From Hydrogenophaga taeniospiralis CCUG 15921 (GTDB taxonomy: Bacteria; Pseudomonadota; Gammaproteobacteria; Burkholderiales; Burkholderiaceae_C): a stretch of 64,000 nt of DNA. The DNA lies in the NCBI RefSeq assembly GCF_001592305.1, contig NZ_BCWR01000024.1, positions 1 to 64,000 of the forward strand, read 5' to 3'. The notes below the pieces were generated by a model, which saw only the letters and a program-made list of their open reading frames with translations, was not told where the DNA came from and searched no databases. The position numbers and the translations under genes were made by a program. Of this stretch, positions 50,046 to 63,312 are shown piece after piece (positions within the stretch are counted from its first letter, which is position 1; each line of letters starts with the position of its first letter).

Positions 50046-51461
50046 TCAAGGCCGGGCCTTGTCGATGCGGGCGTAAAAGAATCCGTCGTATCCACCCGGA
50101 ACATTCTCGTTGAACTCCCCATCCGCAATGACAGTTCCTGGCAGCAAATGGCCCGGCGAGGCCTGCAAGGCCGCGTCGGTGTGGCGCTCAAGGAACGCCT
50201 GGACCTGATCGGCCCCCTCGGCGCGAAACACCGAGCAGGTGCAATACAGCAATCGTCCGCCCGGCTTGAGCAGCGGCCACAAGGCTTCGAGCAACTGGTG
50301 CTGGATGGCCACCAGGGCGTCCACGTCGGCCGCGCGGCGCAGCCAGCGCACGTCGGGGTGGCGCCGCACGATGCCCGAGGCGGTGCACGGGGCGTCGAGC
50401 AGGATGGCGTCAAACGGCTGGCCGTCCCACCACACGGCGGGCTGGCCGGCATCGGCGCACTGCACCTCGGCGCTCAGGCCCAGGCGGCGCAGGTTGTCGT
50501 GGATGCGCACGCAGCGGCGTGCGTCCACGTCCAGTGCCAGCAGGTTCAGCTCGGCGCGCTCCAGCAGATGAGCGGTCTTGCCACCGGGAGCGGCGCAGGC
50601 GTCGAGCACGCGGTCGGCCATGCTCCACTCACGCCCCTCAAGCAGCAGGCCGGCGGCCATTTGCGCGGCACCGTCCTGCACCGAACAGTGGCCCCGGCCG
50701 AACCCGGGCAGCCGCTCGACGGGCTGCGGCGCCTCCAGCACCAGGCCGTCCTCACCGATGGCCTGGGCACTCAGGCCCATGGCCTGGAGCGCCTGCAGGT
50801 AGTCGGTCCGGCTGGTGCGGCGGCGGTTGATGCGCAGGACCATCGGGCCGGGCTGGTTGTTGGCCGCCAGGATGGCCTGCCAATGCCCGGGGTGGTCACG
50901 CTGCAGCCGCTCGATCCACCACATGGGGTGGTTCCAGCGCGCCACCGGCTGGCCGGCCACGTCGGCCAACAGCGCGTCCTTCTCCCGCAGAAAGCGCCGC
51001 AGGCAGGCGTTGATGAACGCCGCCTGGCGGTGGGTGTTGCGGTCCTGCCGGGCGGCGTCCACCGCCTGGTTCACCACGGTGTGCGGGGCGTACTGCAGGC
51101 CCACCCGCTGGCGCGCGCCCTCGGCATCACCGGCTTCTTCGGGCAGCAGCAGGGCCACTGCGCTGTGCAGCAGAGCCTGCACCGTGGCGTCGGGTTTGCG
51201 CTGCACCAGCCGGGTCACCAACGCACGCGCGCTGCCCAGGTGACGCAACACATGAAAAGTGAGCGCCTGCACACCGGGGCGCAGAGCCGTGCTCACCTGC
51301 GGCAGCACGTCGCTGAGCGAACGCCCCTGCTCTACCGCGAGCACACACAGCGCCGTCTGGTGCAGTTGCGTGGCCAGGCTGGGCGCGAGCCGGGGCTCAG
51401 GGCCCGGGCTGGGGGGCGAGGAAGGAGAAGTGGGGTGCGGGTTGCTCACATGGGCATCCAT
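50046..51461 (-). CDS. rsmB: 16S rRNA cytosine-967 C5 methyltransferase
   Basis: A 471-residue RNA methyltransferase. The N-terminal NusB-like RNA-binding domain (about 20-165) is followed by a Rossmann SAM domain with LDACAAPGGKTAHLLE, LDAPCTASGIVRRHPD and the catalytic cysteine region LLYCTCSVF. It methylates C967 of 16S rRNA. ATG 51461 is used; the upstream in-frame start at 51506 adds an unconvincing extension. The first 15 residues are Pro/Ser-rich. Confidence 0.9.
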   Translation of the reverse strand: MDAHVSNPHPTSPSSPPSPGPEPRLAPSLATQLHQTALCVLAVEQGRSLSDVLPQVSTALRPGVQALTFHVLRHLGSARALVTRLVQRKPDATVQALLHSAVALLLPEEAGDAEGARQRVGLQYAPHTVVNQAVDAARQDRNTHRQAAFINACLRRFLREKDALLADVAGQPVARWNHPMWWIERLQRDHPGHWQAILAANNQPGPMVLRINRRRTSRTDYLQALQAMGLSAQAIGEDGLVLEAPQPVERLPGFGRGHCSVQDGAAQMAAGLLLEGREWSMADRVLDACAAPGGKTAHLLERAELNLLALDVDARRCVRIHDNLRRLGLSAEVQCADAGQPAVWWDGQPFDAILLDAPCTASGIVRRHPDVRWLRRAADVDALVAIQHQLLEALWPLLKPGGRLLYCTCSVFRAEGADQVQAFLERHTDAALQASPGHLLPGTVIADGEFNENVPGGYDGFFYARIDKARP

Positions 51462-51513
51462 GTTGGGGTGGGCCGAGTGTGGGGCCAACGGCCTTCCACC
51501 CGCCATCCAGGGG

Positions 51514-52584
51514 TCAAATCAGGGTCCATCCCGGGTCGTCACCGGAGGCGCTGGCGGCCGGGGGTGGCGCCTCACTGGCTGGCGGGGGTTCGTCGTCGCG
51601 GGTCAGGGGCAGCGGGCCCATGGCGCGGCCGTAGATACGGCGGATGCGCTGCTCCAGCGTGGGGTGCGAATCGAGCCAGTGGGCCACGGCACCGGACTCG
51701 TTGGCCACCAGCAACATGTGCTGCACCATGGAGCCCACGCGCCGCGACACCACGCCTTCACTTTGCTGGCTCATGATCTTACGCAGCACGCCGCCCAGGC
51801 CGTCGCGGCTGCGGGTCCATTGCACGGCGCGGGCATCGGCGAGGTATTCGCGCTGGCGCGACACTGCGGCCTGCAGCGTGTGGCCGGCGAGCCAGCCCAG
51901 CCAGCCCGCGGCCATGATGGCCAGGCCGATCAGGGCCAAAGCCATGCGGCGGTCTTTTTCGTCCGGCTCCACCAGTTGCTGCCCCATGCGGTAGAGCATT
52001 TCCAGCCCGAACACCATGCCGATGAGCCGCATGTTGAGCCGGGTATCGCCTTCGCCGATGTGGCTGAACTCGTGCGCCACCAGGCCCTGGAGCTCCTCGC
52101 GCGTGAGGTGTTCCAGCGCACCGCGGGTGACGGCCACGACGGCGTCGTCCTCGTCCCAGCCGGCGGCAAAGGCGTTGATGCCCTGGTCGCGCGCGACCAC
52201 CATGGCCAGCGGACGCTTCATGCCCGAAGAGATCGACATCTCGTCGACGATGTTGGAGAAGCGCTGCTCGTCAAAATCGCCCGAGGGCTGGGCCACGCGC
52301 GCGCCCATCTGCTCGGCCAGCCGCTGCCCGCCGCCACTGGCCAGGCGCGAGGTCTCCACCCACCAGCCACCGAGCACGAACAGCAACACCACGGCGGTGT
52401 TGACCGCGAAATAGTGGCGCGGGTAGCTCAGGTCGCCGGGGACCCAGAAACCCCAGGTCAGGCCCCAGGCCAGCGCCAGCGCGGCGTTGATCGCCAGCAC
52501 CAGCAGCAGCACGGTGAGCACGAAGGCGAGCAGCAGCTTGCGGGTCTCGCCGCGCGCGTCGCGCTGAAATTCAAAGAAACGCAC
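51514..52584 (-). CDS. M48 family membrane metallopeptidase
   Basis: A 356-residue zinc protease with HtpX-like layout: two N-terminal helices (about 17-40 and 55-78), then the catalytic domain with VAHEFSHIGEGD (HExxH), two further helices, and a Pro-rich tail. HtpX-like proteases degrade misfolded membrane proteins. It starts with GTG at 52584, 24 bp after lemA; LemA plus M48 is a recurrent gene pair. No heat-shock promoter is evident. Confidence 0.85.
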   Translation of the reverse strand: MRFFEFQRDARGETRKLLLAFVLTVLLLVLAINAALALAWGLTWGFWVPGDLSYPRHYFAVNTAVVLLFVLGGWWVETSRLASGGGQRLAEQMGARVAQPSGDFDEQRFSNIVDEMSISSGMKRPLAMVVARDQGINAFAAGWDEDDAVVAVTRGALEHLTREELQGLVAHEFSHIGEGDTRLNMRLIGMVFGLEMLYRMGQQLVEPDEKDRRMALALIGLAIMAAGWLGWLAGHTLQAAVSRQREYLADARAVQWTRSRDGLGGVLRKIMSQQSEGVVSRRVGSMVQHMLLVANESGAVAHWLDSHPTLEQRIRRIYGRAMGPLPLTRDDEPPPASEAPPPAASASGDDPGWTLI

Positions 52585-52608
52585 GGTGGCGCCCGGCGCA
52601 GGGGTGCA

Positions 52609-53202
52609 TCAGAAAGCGACTTTCACCGCCTGGCGCTCGACGTCGCTGGTGGTGGACTCCAGCATGGACTGGGGCTGGAAGTTGAACAGCCGCGCCACGA
52701 TCAGGGTGGGGAACTGCGCGGCCGCGTCGTTGAACTCCAGCACGTTGTCGTTGTAGGCCTGGCGCGCGAAACCGATCCGGTTCTCGGTGCTGGACAACTC
52801 TTCGCTGAGTTCGCGCATGGTCTGGTCGGCCTTGAGGTCGGGGTAGGCCTCGACCACGGCGAACAGGCGTCCGAGCGCCCCACCCAGCAACTGTTCGGCA
52901 CCGCTCAGCGCGCCGAGCGCACCGGCATTGAGCGGACTGCCTGCGGCCGTCTGTTCGGCGGCCTTGGCCTGGTTGCGCGCAGCGATCACGGCCTCCAGGG
53001 TCTGCGCCTCGTGGGCCAGGTACTTGCGCGCGACCTCCACCAGGTTGGGAATCAGGTCGTAGCGGCGCTTGAGCTGCACATCGATCTGGCCAAAGGCGTT
53101 GGCAATCGCATTTTTCAGGCGCACCAGCCGGTTGTAGGCCCCCACGGCCCAGAAGAACACCAGCAGGCCCAAGGCCAGCAATACCCACAGCGTGGCAGAC
53201 AT
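52609..53202 (-). CDS. LemA family protein
   Basis: A 197-residue protein with an N-terminal membrane helix (about 3-22) and a long helical domain with YNRLVRLKNAIANAFGQIDVQLKRRYDLIPNLVEVARKY split across it, the LemA hallmark, then RIGFARQAYND and FPTLIVARLF. Function is poorly defined; its co-occurrence with the M48 protease downstream suggests an envelope quality-control role. It begins a leftward two-gene operon after the rpoC terminator. Confidence 0.88.
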   Translation of the reverse strand: MSATLWVLLALGLLVFFWAVGAYNRLVRLKNAIANAFGQIDVQLKRRYDLIPNLVEVARKYLAHEAQTLEAVIAARNQAKAAEQTAAGSPLNAGALGALSGAEQLLGGALGRLFAVVEAYPDLKADQTMRELSEELSSTENRIGFARQAYNDNVLEFNDAAAQFPTLIVARLFNFQPQSMLESTTSDVERQAVKVAF

Positions 53203-53335
53203 GTTCTCAACTCCTTGTGTAGACGACCAGTACCCGCCTGACCCGGGTGGCCTTGCGCCGGCAGCCGGCCTCAGAGGGCGCCCGCAATATACCCCAGCCC
53301 ATGGTGAGGGGCCCAGACCCAGGACAGGCCCACAG

Positions 53336-53367
53336 AAAAAACGCCCCCGGTCGGATGAGCGGGGGCG
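53336..53367 (-). terminator. Terminator of the rpoBC operon
   Basis: On the minus strand CGCCCCCG (53360-53367) pairs with CGGGGGCG (53342-53349) and is followed by TTTTTT. It lies about 40 bp after the rpoC stop. Confidence 0.88.
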
Positions 53368-53409
53368 TTGGTGGGGCAGGCGGTGAGCCTGCCCGGGGTG
53401 GGGCTGGCC

Positions 53410-57624
<4,215 letters not shown>

Positions 57625-57651
57625 GGGTTCAATCCTTGTCTTGCCGGCGAA

Positions 57652-60600
57652 TTAGGAGCGTTCGAGTTCGATATCGATACCGAGCGAACGAATTTCCTTG
57701 ACCAGCACGTTGAACGACTCGGGCATGCCCGCGTCGATCGAGTGCTCGCCCTTGACGATGCTTTCGTACACCTTGGTGCGGCCCTGCACGTCGTCGGACT
57801 TGACGGTGAGCATTTCCTGCAGGATGTAGGAAGCGCCGTAGGCTTCCAGCGCCCACACTTCCATCTCGCCGAAACGCTGTCCACCGAACTGCGCCTTGCC
57901 GCCCAGCGGTTGCTGCGTGACCAGGGAGTACGGGCCGGTGGAACGAGCGTGCATCTTGTCGTCCACCAGGTGGTGCAGCTTCAAGTAGTGCATGTAGCCC
58001 ACGGTGGTCTTGCGCTCGAAAGCGTCACCGGTGCGGCCGTCGTACAGCTGCGCCTGGGTGCGGGTCTCGGTCAGGCCCTTGGCCTTCGCGATGTCGTCCG
58101 GGTAGGCCAGCTTGAGCATGTCCATGATTTCCTGCTCAGACGCGCCGTCGAACACCGGGGATGCGAACGGCACGCCGCGGGTCAGTTCTTCGGCCATGGC
58201 GCGCAGCTCGTCGTCGCTCAGCTTGGACAGGTCTTCCTTGCGGCCCGTGCCGTTGTAGATCTGTTCCAGGAAGGCGCGCACCTCGGACATGGCGGCTTCG
58301 CGCTGCAGCATGTCGCCGATGCGCTGGCCCAGGCCCTTGCCGGCCCAGCCCAGGTGGACTTCGAGCACCTGACCGATGTTCATGCGCGAAGGCACGCCCA
58401 GCGGGTTCAGCACGATGTCCACGGGCGTACCGTCGGCGAGGTGGGGCATGTCTTCCACCGGGGTGATCTTGGAGACCACACCCTTGTTGCCGTGGCGGCC
58501 GGCCATCTTGTCGCCGGGCTGCAGGCGGCGCTTGACGGCCAGGTAGACCTTGACCATCTTGAGCACGCCCGCAGGCAGTTCGTCGCCCTGCGTGAGCTTC
58601 TTGCGCTTTTCTTCGAAGGCCAGATCGAAGCTGTGGCGCGTCTGCTCCATGGAGTTCTTGATCGACTCCAGCTGGGCGGCCACGTCGTCTTCCGCCGGAC
58701 GGATGTCGAACCAGTGGTACTTCTCGACCTCGTCCAGGTAGGCCTTGTCGATCTTGGTGCCCTTGGCCAGCTTCTTCGGGCCGCCGTTGGCGACACGGCC
58801 GGTCAGCAGCTTCTCGATGCGGTCGAAGGCGTCGGCTTCCACGATGCGCAGCTGGTCGTTCAGGTCCAGGCGGAAACGCTTGAGTTCGTCGTCGATGATC
58901 TGCTGGGCGCGCTTGTCGCGCGTGATGCCTTCGCGGGTGAAGACCTGCACGTCGATCACCGTGCCTTGCGAGCCCTGGTCCACACGCAGCGAGGTGTCCT
59001 TCACGTCGGAAGCCTTCTCGCCGAAGATGGCGCGCAGCAGTTTCTCTTCAGGCGTCAACGTGGTCTCGCCCTTGGGCGTGACCTTGCCGACCAGCACGTC
59101 GCCGGGCAGCACTTCGGCGCCCACGTAGATGATGCCGGAGTCGTCCAGGCGGTTGAGCTGTTGCTCGGCCAGGTTGGGGATGTCGCGGGTGATTTCTTCC
59201 GCGCCCAGCTTGGTGTCGCGCGCCATGACCACCAGTTCCTCGATGTGGATCGAGGTGTAGCGGTCTTCGGCGACCACGCGCTCGGAGATCAGGATCGAGT
59301 CTTCGAAGTTGTAGCCGTTCCAGGGCATGAAGGCGATCAGCATGTTCTGGCCGATCGAGATCTCACCCAGGTCGGTCGAGGCGCCATCGGCGATCACGTC
59401 GCCCTTGCCCAGCTTGTCGCCCTTCTTCACGATGGGGCGCTGGTGGATGTTGGTGTTCTGGTTGGAGCGCTGGTACTTGATCAGGTTGTAGATGTCCACA
59501 CCGACTTCACCGGCCACGGCCTCAGCGTCGTTCACGCGGATCACGATGCGGGTCGCGTCCACGTAGTCGACCACACCGCCGCGATTGGCCGTCACCACGG
59601 TGCCGGAGTCGATCGCGGCCACGCGCTCGATGCCGGTGCCGACCATCGGCTTCTCGGGGCGCAGCACGGGCACGGCCTGGCGCGACATGTTGGCGCCCAT
59701 CAGCGCGCGGTTCGCGTCGTCGTGCTCCAGGAACGGCACCAGCGAAGCGGCCACCGAGACGATCTGCGCGGGCGACACGTCCATGTACTGGATGGTGTCG
59801 GCCGGGGTCAGGATCGATTCGCCTTTTTCGCGAGCGGAGATCAGGTCGCCGGTCAACTTGCCGTCCTTGTCCAGTGCCGCGTTGGCCTGGGCGATGACGT
59901 ACTTGCCTTCTTCGATGGCCGAAAGGTAGTCGATCTGGTTCGTCACCTTGCCATCCACCACACGGCGGTACGGGGTCTCGATGAAACCGTACTCGTTCAG
60001 GCGGGCGTACAGGGCCAGCGAGTTGATCAGGCCGATGTTCGGGCCTTCAGGCGTTTCAATTGGGCAGACGCGACCGTAGTGGGTCACGTGCACGTCGCGC
60101 ACCTCGAAGCCGGCACGCTCGCGGGTCAGACCGCCCGGGCCCAGGGCCGACACGCGGCGCTTGTGGGTGATCTCGGCCAACGGATTGGTCTGGTCCATGA
60201 ACTGCGACAGCTGGGACGCACCGAAGAACTCCTTCAGGGCCGCGGAAATCGGCTTGGAGTTGATCAGGTCGTGCGGCATCAGCGGCTCTTGTTCGGCCTG
60301 GCCCAGACGCTCCTTGACGGCCTTCTCGATACGCGCCAGACCGGTGCGGTACTGGTTTTCGGCCAGTTCACCCACGCAGCGCACGCGGCGGTTGCCCAGG
60401 TGGTCGATGTCATCGACTTCGCCGCGGCCGTTGCGCAGGTCCACCAGGATCTTGACCACGGCCAGGATGTCCTCGTTGGACAGCACCATGGCGCCGGTCG
60501 ATTCGTCACGGCCCACGCGGGCGTTGAACTTCATGCGGCCCACACGCGAGAGGTCGTAGGTGTCCGGGTTGTAGAACAGGCGGTGGAACAGGGCCTGCAC

Positions 60601-61776
60601 CGCGTCTTCGGTCGGCGGCTCGCCGGGGCGCATCATGCGGTAGATGGCGACACGGGCGGCGAACTCGTCGGCCGTTTCGTCACTGCGCAGGGTCTGCGAA
60701 ATGTAGGCGCCCTGGTCGAGTTCGTTCGTGTAGAGGCACTGCAGGTCCTGCACGCCGGCGCTGCGCAGCTTCTTCAACAGGGCTTCGGTCAGCTCGTCGT
60801 TGGCCTTGGCAATGATCTCGCCGGTGTCGGCGTCAACGATGTTGCGCGCGACCACGCGACCGATCATGAAGTCTTCGGGCACGCTGATGTGCGTGGTGCC
60901 CGACTGCTCCAGCTCGCGGGTGTGGCGCACCGTGATGCGCTTGTCCTTGGCCACCACGACCTTGCCGCTCTTGTCGGTGATGTCGAAGCGGGCCACTTCA
61001 CCACGCAGGCGCTCGGGCACGAAGGCCATCTGCGCGCCGCTGTCCATCAGGCGGAAATGGTCGTTGACGAAGAAGTTGGCCAGGATGGTTTCCGGCGTCA
61101 GGCCAATGGCCTTGAGCAGGATGGTGACCGGCATCTTGCGGCGGCGGTCGACGCGGAAGAACAGCACGTCCTTCGGATCGAATTCGAAGTCGAGCCAGGA
61201 GCCGCGGTAGGGAATGATGCGGGCCGAGAACAGCAGTTTGCCCGAGCTGTGCGTCTTGCCCTTGTCATGTTCGAAGAACACGCCCGGAGAGCGGTGCAGC
61301 TGCGACACGATCACACGTTCGGTGCCGTTGATGATGAAGGAACCCTTGTCGGTCATCAGGGGCACTTCGCCCATGTAGACCTCTTGTTCCTTCACTTCCT
61401 TGATGACCTTGGACTGGTTGGTCGAGGACTCGCGGTCGTAAATGATGAGCTGCACGCGGGCGCGCACGGCCGAGGCGAAGGTCAGACCACGGGTCTGGCA
61501 CTCACGCACATCGAACGCCGGACGGGCCAGGTTGTACTCGACGAACTTCATCTCGACAAAACCGTTGTGCGAGACGATGGGGAAGGCGGCTTCGAACGCG
61601 GCCTGGAGGCCTTCGTTGGTGCGTTTTTTCGGCGCGGAGTCGGCCTGCAGGAAGGCGGTGTACGCATCCTTCTGCATTTGCAGCAGGTAAGGAATCGCGA
61701 GCACGTTCTCGCGGGTACCAAAACTCTTGCGGATGCGTTTGCGTTCGGTGTATGAATAGTTCGATGCTGAGGCCAT
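57652..61776 (-). CDS. rpoB: RNA polymerase beta subunit
   Basis: A 1374-residue subunit. The rifampicin-pocket region (FGASQLSQFMDQTNPLAEIT, HKRRVSALGPGG) is normal, with no obvious resistance substitution, and GRHGNKGVVS is intact. The start is ATG 61776 (MASASNYSYTERKRIRKSF); the frame extends to 61893 without family similarity. A 20-bp hairpin lies between it and rplL. Confidence 0.98.
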   Translation of the reverse strand: MASASNYSYTERKRIRKSFGTRENVLAIPYLLQMQKDAYTAFLQADSAPKKRTNEGLQAAFEAAFPIVSHNGFVEMKFVEYNLARPAFDVRECQTRGLTFASAVRARVQLIIYDRESSTNQSKVIKEVKEQEVYMGEVPLMTDKGSFIINGTERVIVSQLHRSPGVFFEHDKGKTHSSGKLLFSARIIPYRGSWLDFEFDPKDVLFFRVDRRRKMPVTILLKAIGLTPETILANFFVNDHFRLMDSGAQMAFVPERLRGEVARFDITDKSGKVVVAKDKRITVRHTRELEQSGTTHISVPEDFMIGRVVARNIVDADTGEIIAKANDELTEALLKKLRSAGVQDLQCLYTNELDQGAYISQTLRSDETADEFAARVAIYRMMRPGEPPTEDAVQALFHRLFYNPDTYDLSRVGRMKFNARVGRDESTGAMVLSNEDILAVVKILVDLRNGRGEVDDIDHLGNRRVRCVGELAENQYRTGLARIEKAVKERLGQAEQEPLMPHDLINSKPISAALKEFFGASQLSQFMDQTNPLAEITHKRRVSALGPGGLTRERAGFEVRDVHVTHYGRVCPIETPEGPNIGLINSLALYARLNEYGFIETPYRRVVDGKVTNQIDYLSAIEEGKYVIAQANAALDKDGKLTGDLISAREKGESILTPADTIQYMDVSPAQIVSVAASLVPFLEHDDANRALMGANMSRQAVPVLRPEKPMVGTGIERVAAIDSGTVVTANRGGVVDYVDATRIVIRVNDAEAVAGEVGVDIYNLIKYQRSNQNTNIHQRPIVKKGDKLGKGDVIADGASTDLGEISIGQNMLIAFMPWNGYNFEDSILISERVVAEDRYTSIHIEELVVMARDTKLGAEEITRDIPNLAEQQLNRLDDSGIIYVGAEVLPGDVLVGKVTPKGETTLTPEEKLLRAIFGEKASDVKDTSLRVDQGSQGTVIDVQVFTREGITRDKRAQQIIDDELKRFRLDLNDQLRIVEADAFDRIEKLLTGRVANGGPKKLAKGTKIDKAYLDEVEKYHWFDIRPAEDDVAAQLESIKNSMEQTRHSFDLAFEEKRKKLTQGDELPAGVLKMVKVYLAVKRRLQPGDKMAGRHGNKGVVSKITPVEDMPHLADGTPVDIVLNPLGVPSRMNIGQVLEVHLGWAGKGLGQRIGDMLQREAAMSEVRAFLEQIYNGTGRKEDLSKLSDDELRAMAEELTRGVPFASPVFDGASEQEIMDMLKLAYPDDIAKAKGLTETRTQAQLYDGRTGDAFERKTTVGYMHYLKLHHLVDDKMHARSTGPYSLVTQQPLGGKAQFGGQRFGEMEVWALEAYGASYILQEMLTVKSDDVQGRTKVYESIVKGEHSIDAGMPESFNVLVKEIRSLGIDIELERS

Positions 61777-61931
61777 GAGATCTCCGGACTTGAGGTCTGC
61801 GGCGACTGTCTGCCTACCAGGGATGGACTCCTGGTGGCTTGCTTGGTGGCTGGCCTCTACCAACCATTGGCGGACGGCCTGCGCGTTGCACACAGGCCCG
61901 AACCAAGTCGTTTTCTGCAGTCGGGGTCAGA

Positions 61932-61975
61932 AAACACTGATAAGCAGACTCCGGCGAGTCTGCTTATCAGTGTTT
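61932..61975. terminator. Attenuator-like hairpin between rplL and rpoB
   Basis: A 20-bp perfect stem (61932-61951 with 61956-61975) with a CGGC loop. On the minus strand, the direction of transcription, it is followed by a short T-run. In E. coli a hairpin between rplL and rpoB causes partial termination; the same role is likely here. Confidence 0.8.
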
Positions 61976-62069
61976 ATTTAAAACACTGCGCCAGCGCCAT
62001 GGGCACTGGCAGCGGGAGTTCTCCCACTGCGCCGGCGCCATCAGCACCGGCGGCTCTGAAAGCACCAAA

Positions 62070-62098
62070 GGCTGGAGGCTCTTTCAAGCACTCCAGCC
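62070..62098 (-). other. Small hairpin just after rplL
   Basis: GGCTGGAG (62070-62077) pairs with CTCCAGCC (62091-62098) 18 bp downstream of the rplL stop. Together with the hairpin at 61932-61975 it structures the 339-bp rplL-rpoB gap, which holds no gene. Possibly an RNA-processing or attenuation element. Confidence 0.45.
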
Positions 62099-62115
62099 CC
62101 GGACCGGCGAGCGAA

Positions 62116-62493
62116 TTACTTCAGCTCGGCCTTGGCACCGGCTTCCACCAGCTTCTTCACAGCGGCTTCGGCGTCGGCCTTGGCAATCGCTTCCTTCACG
62201 TTCTTCGGAGCGCCATCGACCAGGTCCTTGGCTTCCTTCAGACCCAGACCGGTGATTTCGCGCACGGCCTTGATGACGGAGACCTTGTTGGCGCCGGCTT
62301 CGACCAGCACCACGTTGAATTCGGTCTTCTCTTCAGCGGCAGCGGCGCCAGCGCCAGCACCACCAGCGGCAGGAGCGGCCATGGCGGCAGCGCTCACACC
62401 AAACTTCTCTTCGATGGCTTTCACCAGATCGTTGAGTTCCATGACCGTCATGCTGTCCAGCGCGGTCAAAAATGCGTCTTTATCGAATGCCAT
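62116..62493 (-). CDS. rplL: 50S ribosomal protein L7/L12
   Basis: A 125-residue stalk protein. The N-terminal dimerisation helix (FLTALDSMTVMELNDLVKAI), an Ala/Gly-rich hinge (about 38-55) and the C-terminal factor-binding domain (KVSVIKAVREITGLGLKEAK) are all present. It recruits translation factors as part of the L10(L12)n stalk. It lies 41 bp after rplJ. Confidence 0.98.
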   Translation of the reverse strand: MAFDKDAFLTALDSMTVMELNDLVKAIEEKFGVSAAAMAAPAAGGAGAGAAAAEEKTEFNVVLVEAGANKVSVIKAVREITGLGLKEAKDLVDGAPKNVKEAIAKADAEAAVKKLVEAGAKAELK

Positions 62494-62534
62494 TTTGATT
62501 TCCTAACAATTGGTTAAACGGATCTGCCACGCCT

Positions 62535-63059
62535 TCAGGCGGCGGCAGCTTCCTCTGCCGGCGCGGCAGCGCCTTCGCCTTTTTTCGCCGCCAGCGCGCC
62601 CAGCACAACGGCCGTACGCGAAATAGGCGACATCAGCAAGCCACACAGCTGAGCCAACAACACTTCCTTGGAAGGAATGCTGGCGAGCTGCTTCACGCCC
62701 TCGACGTCCAGGACTTTGCCACCGTAGACACCTGCGCGAATCACCAGCTTGTCGTTGGTTTTCGCGAATTCGGCCACCACTTTCGCGGCGGCCACGGCGT
62801 CTTCGGAGAAGCCATAGATCAGCGGACCGGTCATCTGGTCGGCGGCCACTTCAAAGCTGCTGCCAGCCACCGCACGGCGGGCCAAGGTGTTCTTCAGAAC
62901 ACTCAGGCTGACACCGTTGCTGCGGGCTGTGACGCGCAGTTTGTCCATGTTCGCGACCGTGATGCCACGGTATTCCGCCATCACGAGCGTTTGAGCTTTA
63001 GCGGCGAGGCTGGTCACTTCGGAAATGACCGCTTCTTTCTCACTGCGATTCAGACTCAA
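62535..63059 (-). CDS. rplJ: 50S ribosomal protein L10
   Basis: A 174-residue stalk-base protein. SLNRSEKEAVISEVTSLAAK, AEYRGITVANMDKLR and the Ala/Glu-rich C-terminal helix that binds L7/L12 are present. The start is TTG at 63059, with AAGGAG six bases upstream; no in-frame ATG gives the right N terminus. A weak start codon may help L10 autoregulation. The 253-bp leader to rplA precedes it. Confidence 0.96.
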   Translation of the reverse strand: MSLNRSEKEAVISEVTSLAAKAQTLVMAEYRGITVANMDKLRVTARSNGVSLSVLKNTLARRAVAGSSFEVAADQMTGPLIYGFSEDAVAAAKVVAEFAKTNDKLVIRAGVYGGKVLDVEGVKQLASIPSKEVLLAQLCGLLMSPISRTAVVLGALAAKKGEGAAAPAEEAAAA

Positions 63060-63312
63060 GGTCTACTCCTTCAATGTGCTTCGGGCTGTCGCCCTCCACA
63101 CGCTTCATTGCAGCGACCAACTGTTTAGGGAACAAGTTCCATCTGCAGCGGGATCGCCATCTGCGTTGGCTTTTCACAATTAAGTCGGGCAGTCTCCTTG
63201 CGGATCCGGACCGACACCAACGGTCTTGGATGGCCCCGAAAAGCGGCATCGCTGCCACTCTGCGGGCCCACCACACCCAGGCCGCCGAAGCGGCCCGAAT
63301 TCTTCTCTGCGA
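63060..63312 (-). promoter_or_regulatory. rplJ leader and promoter region
   Basis: This 253-bp gap between rplA and rplJ holds no gene. In proteobacteria the equivalent leader carries the rplJL promoter and the folded mRNA site where L10(L12)n represses its own translation. I can see several GC-rich inverted segments but did not derive a specific fold. Confidence 0.5.
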
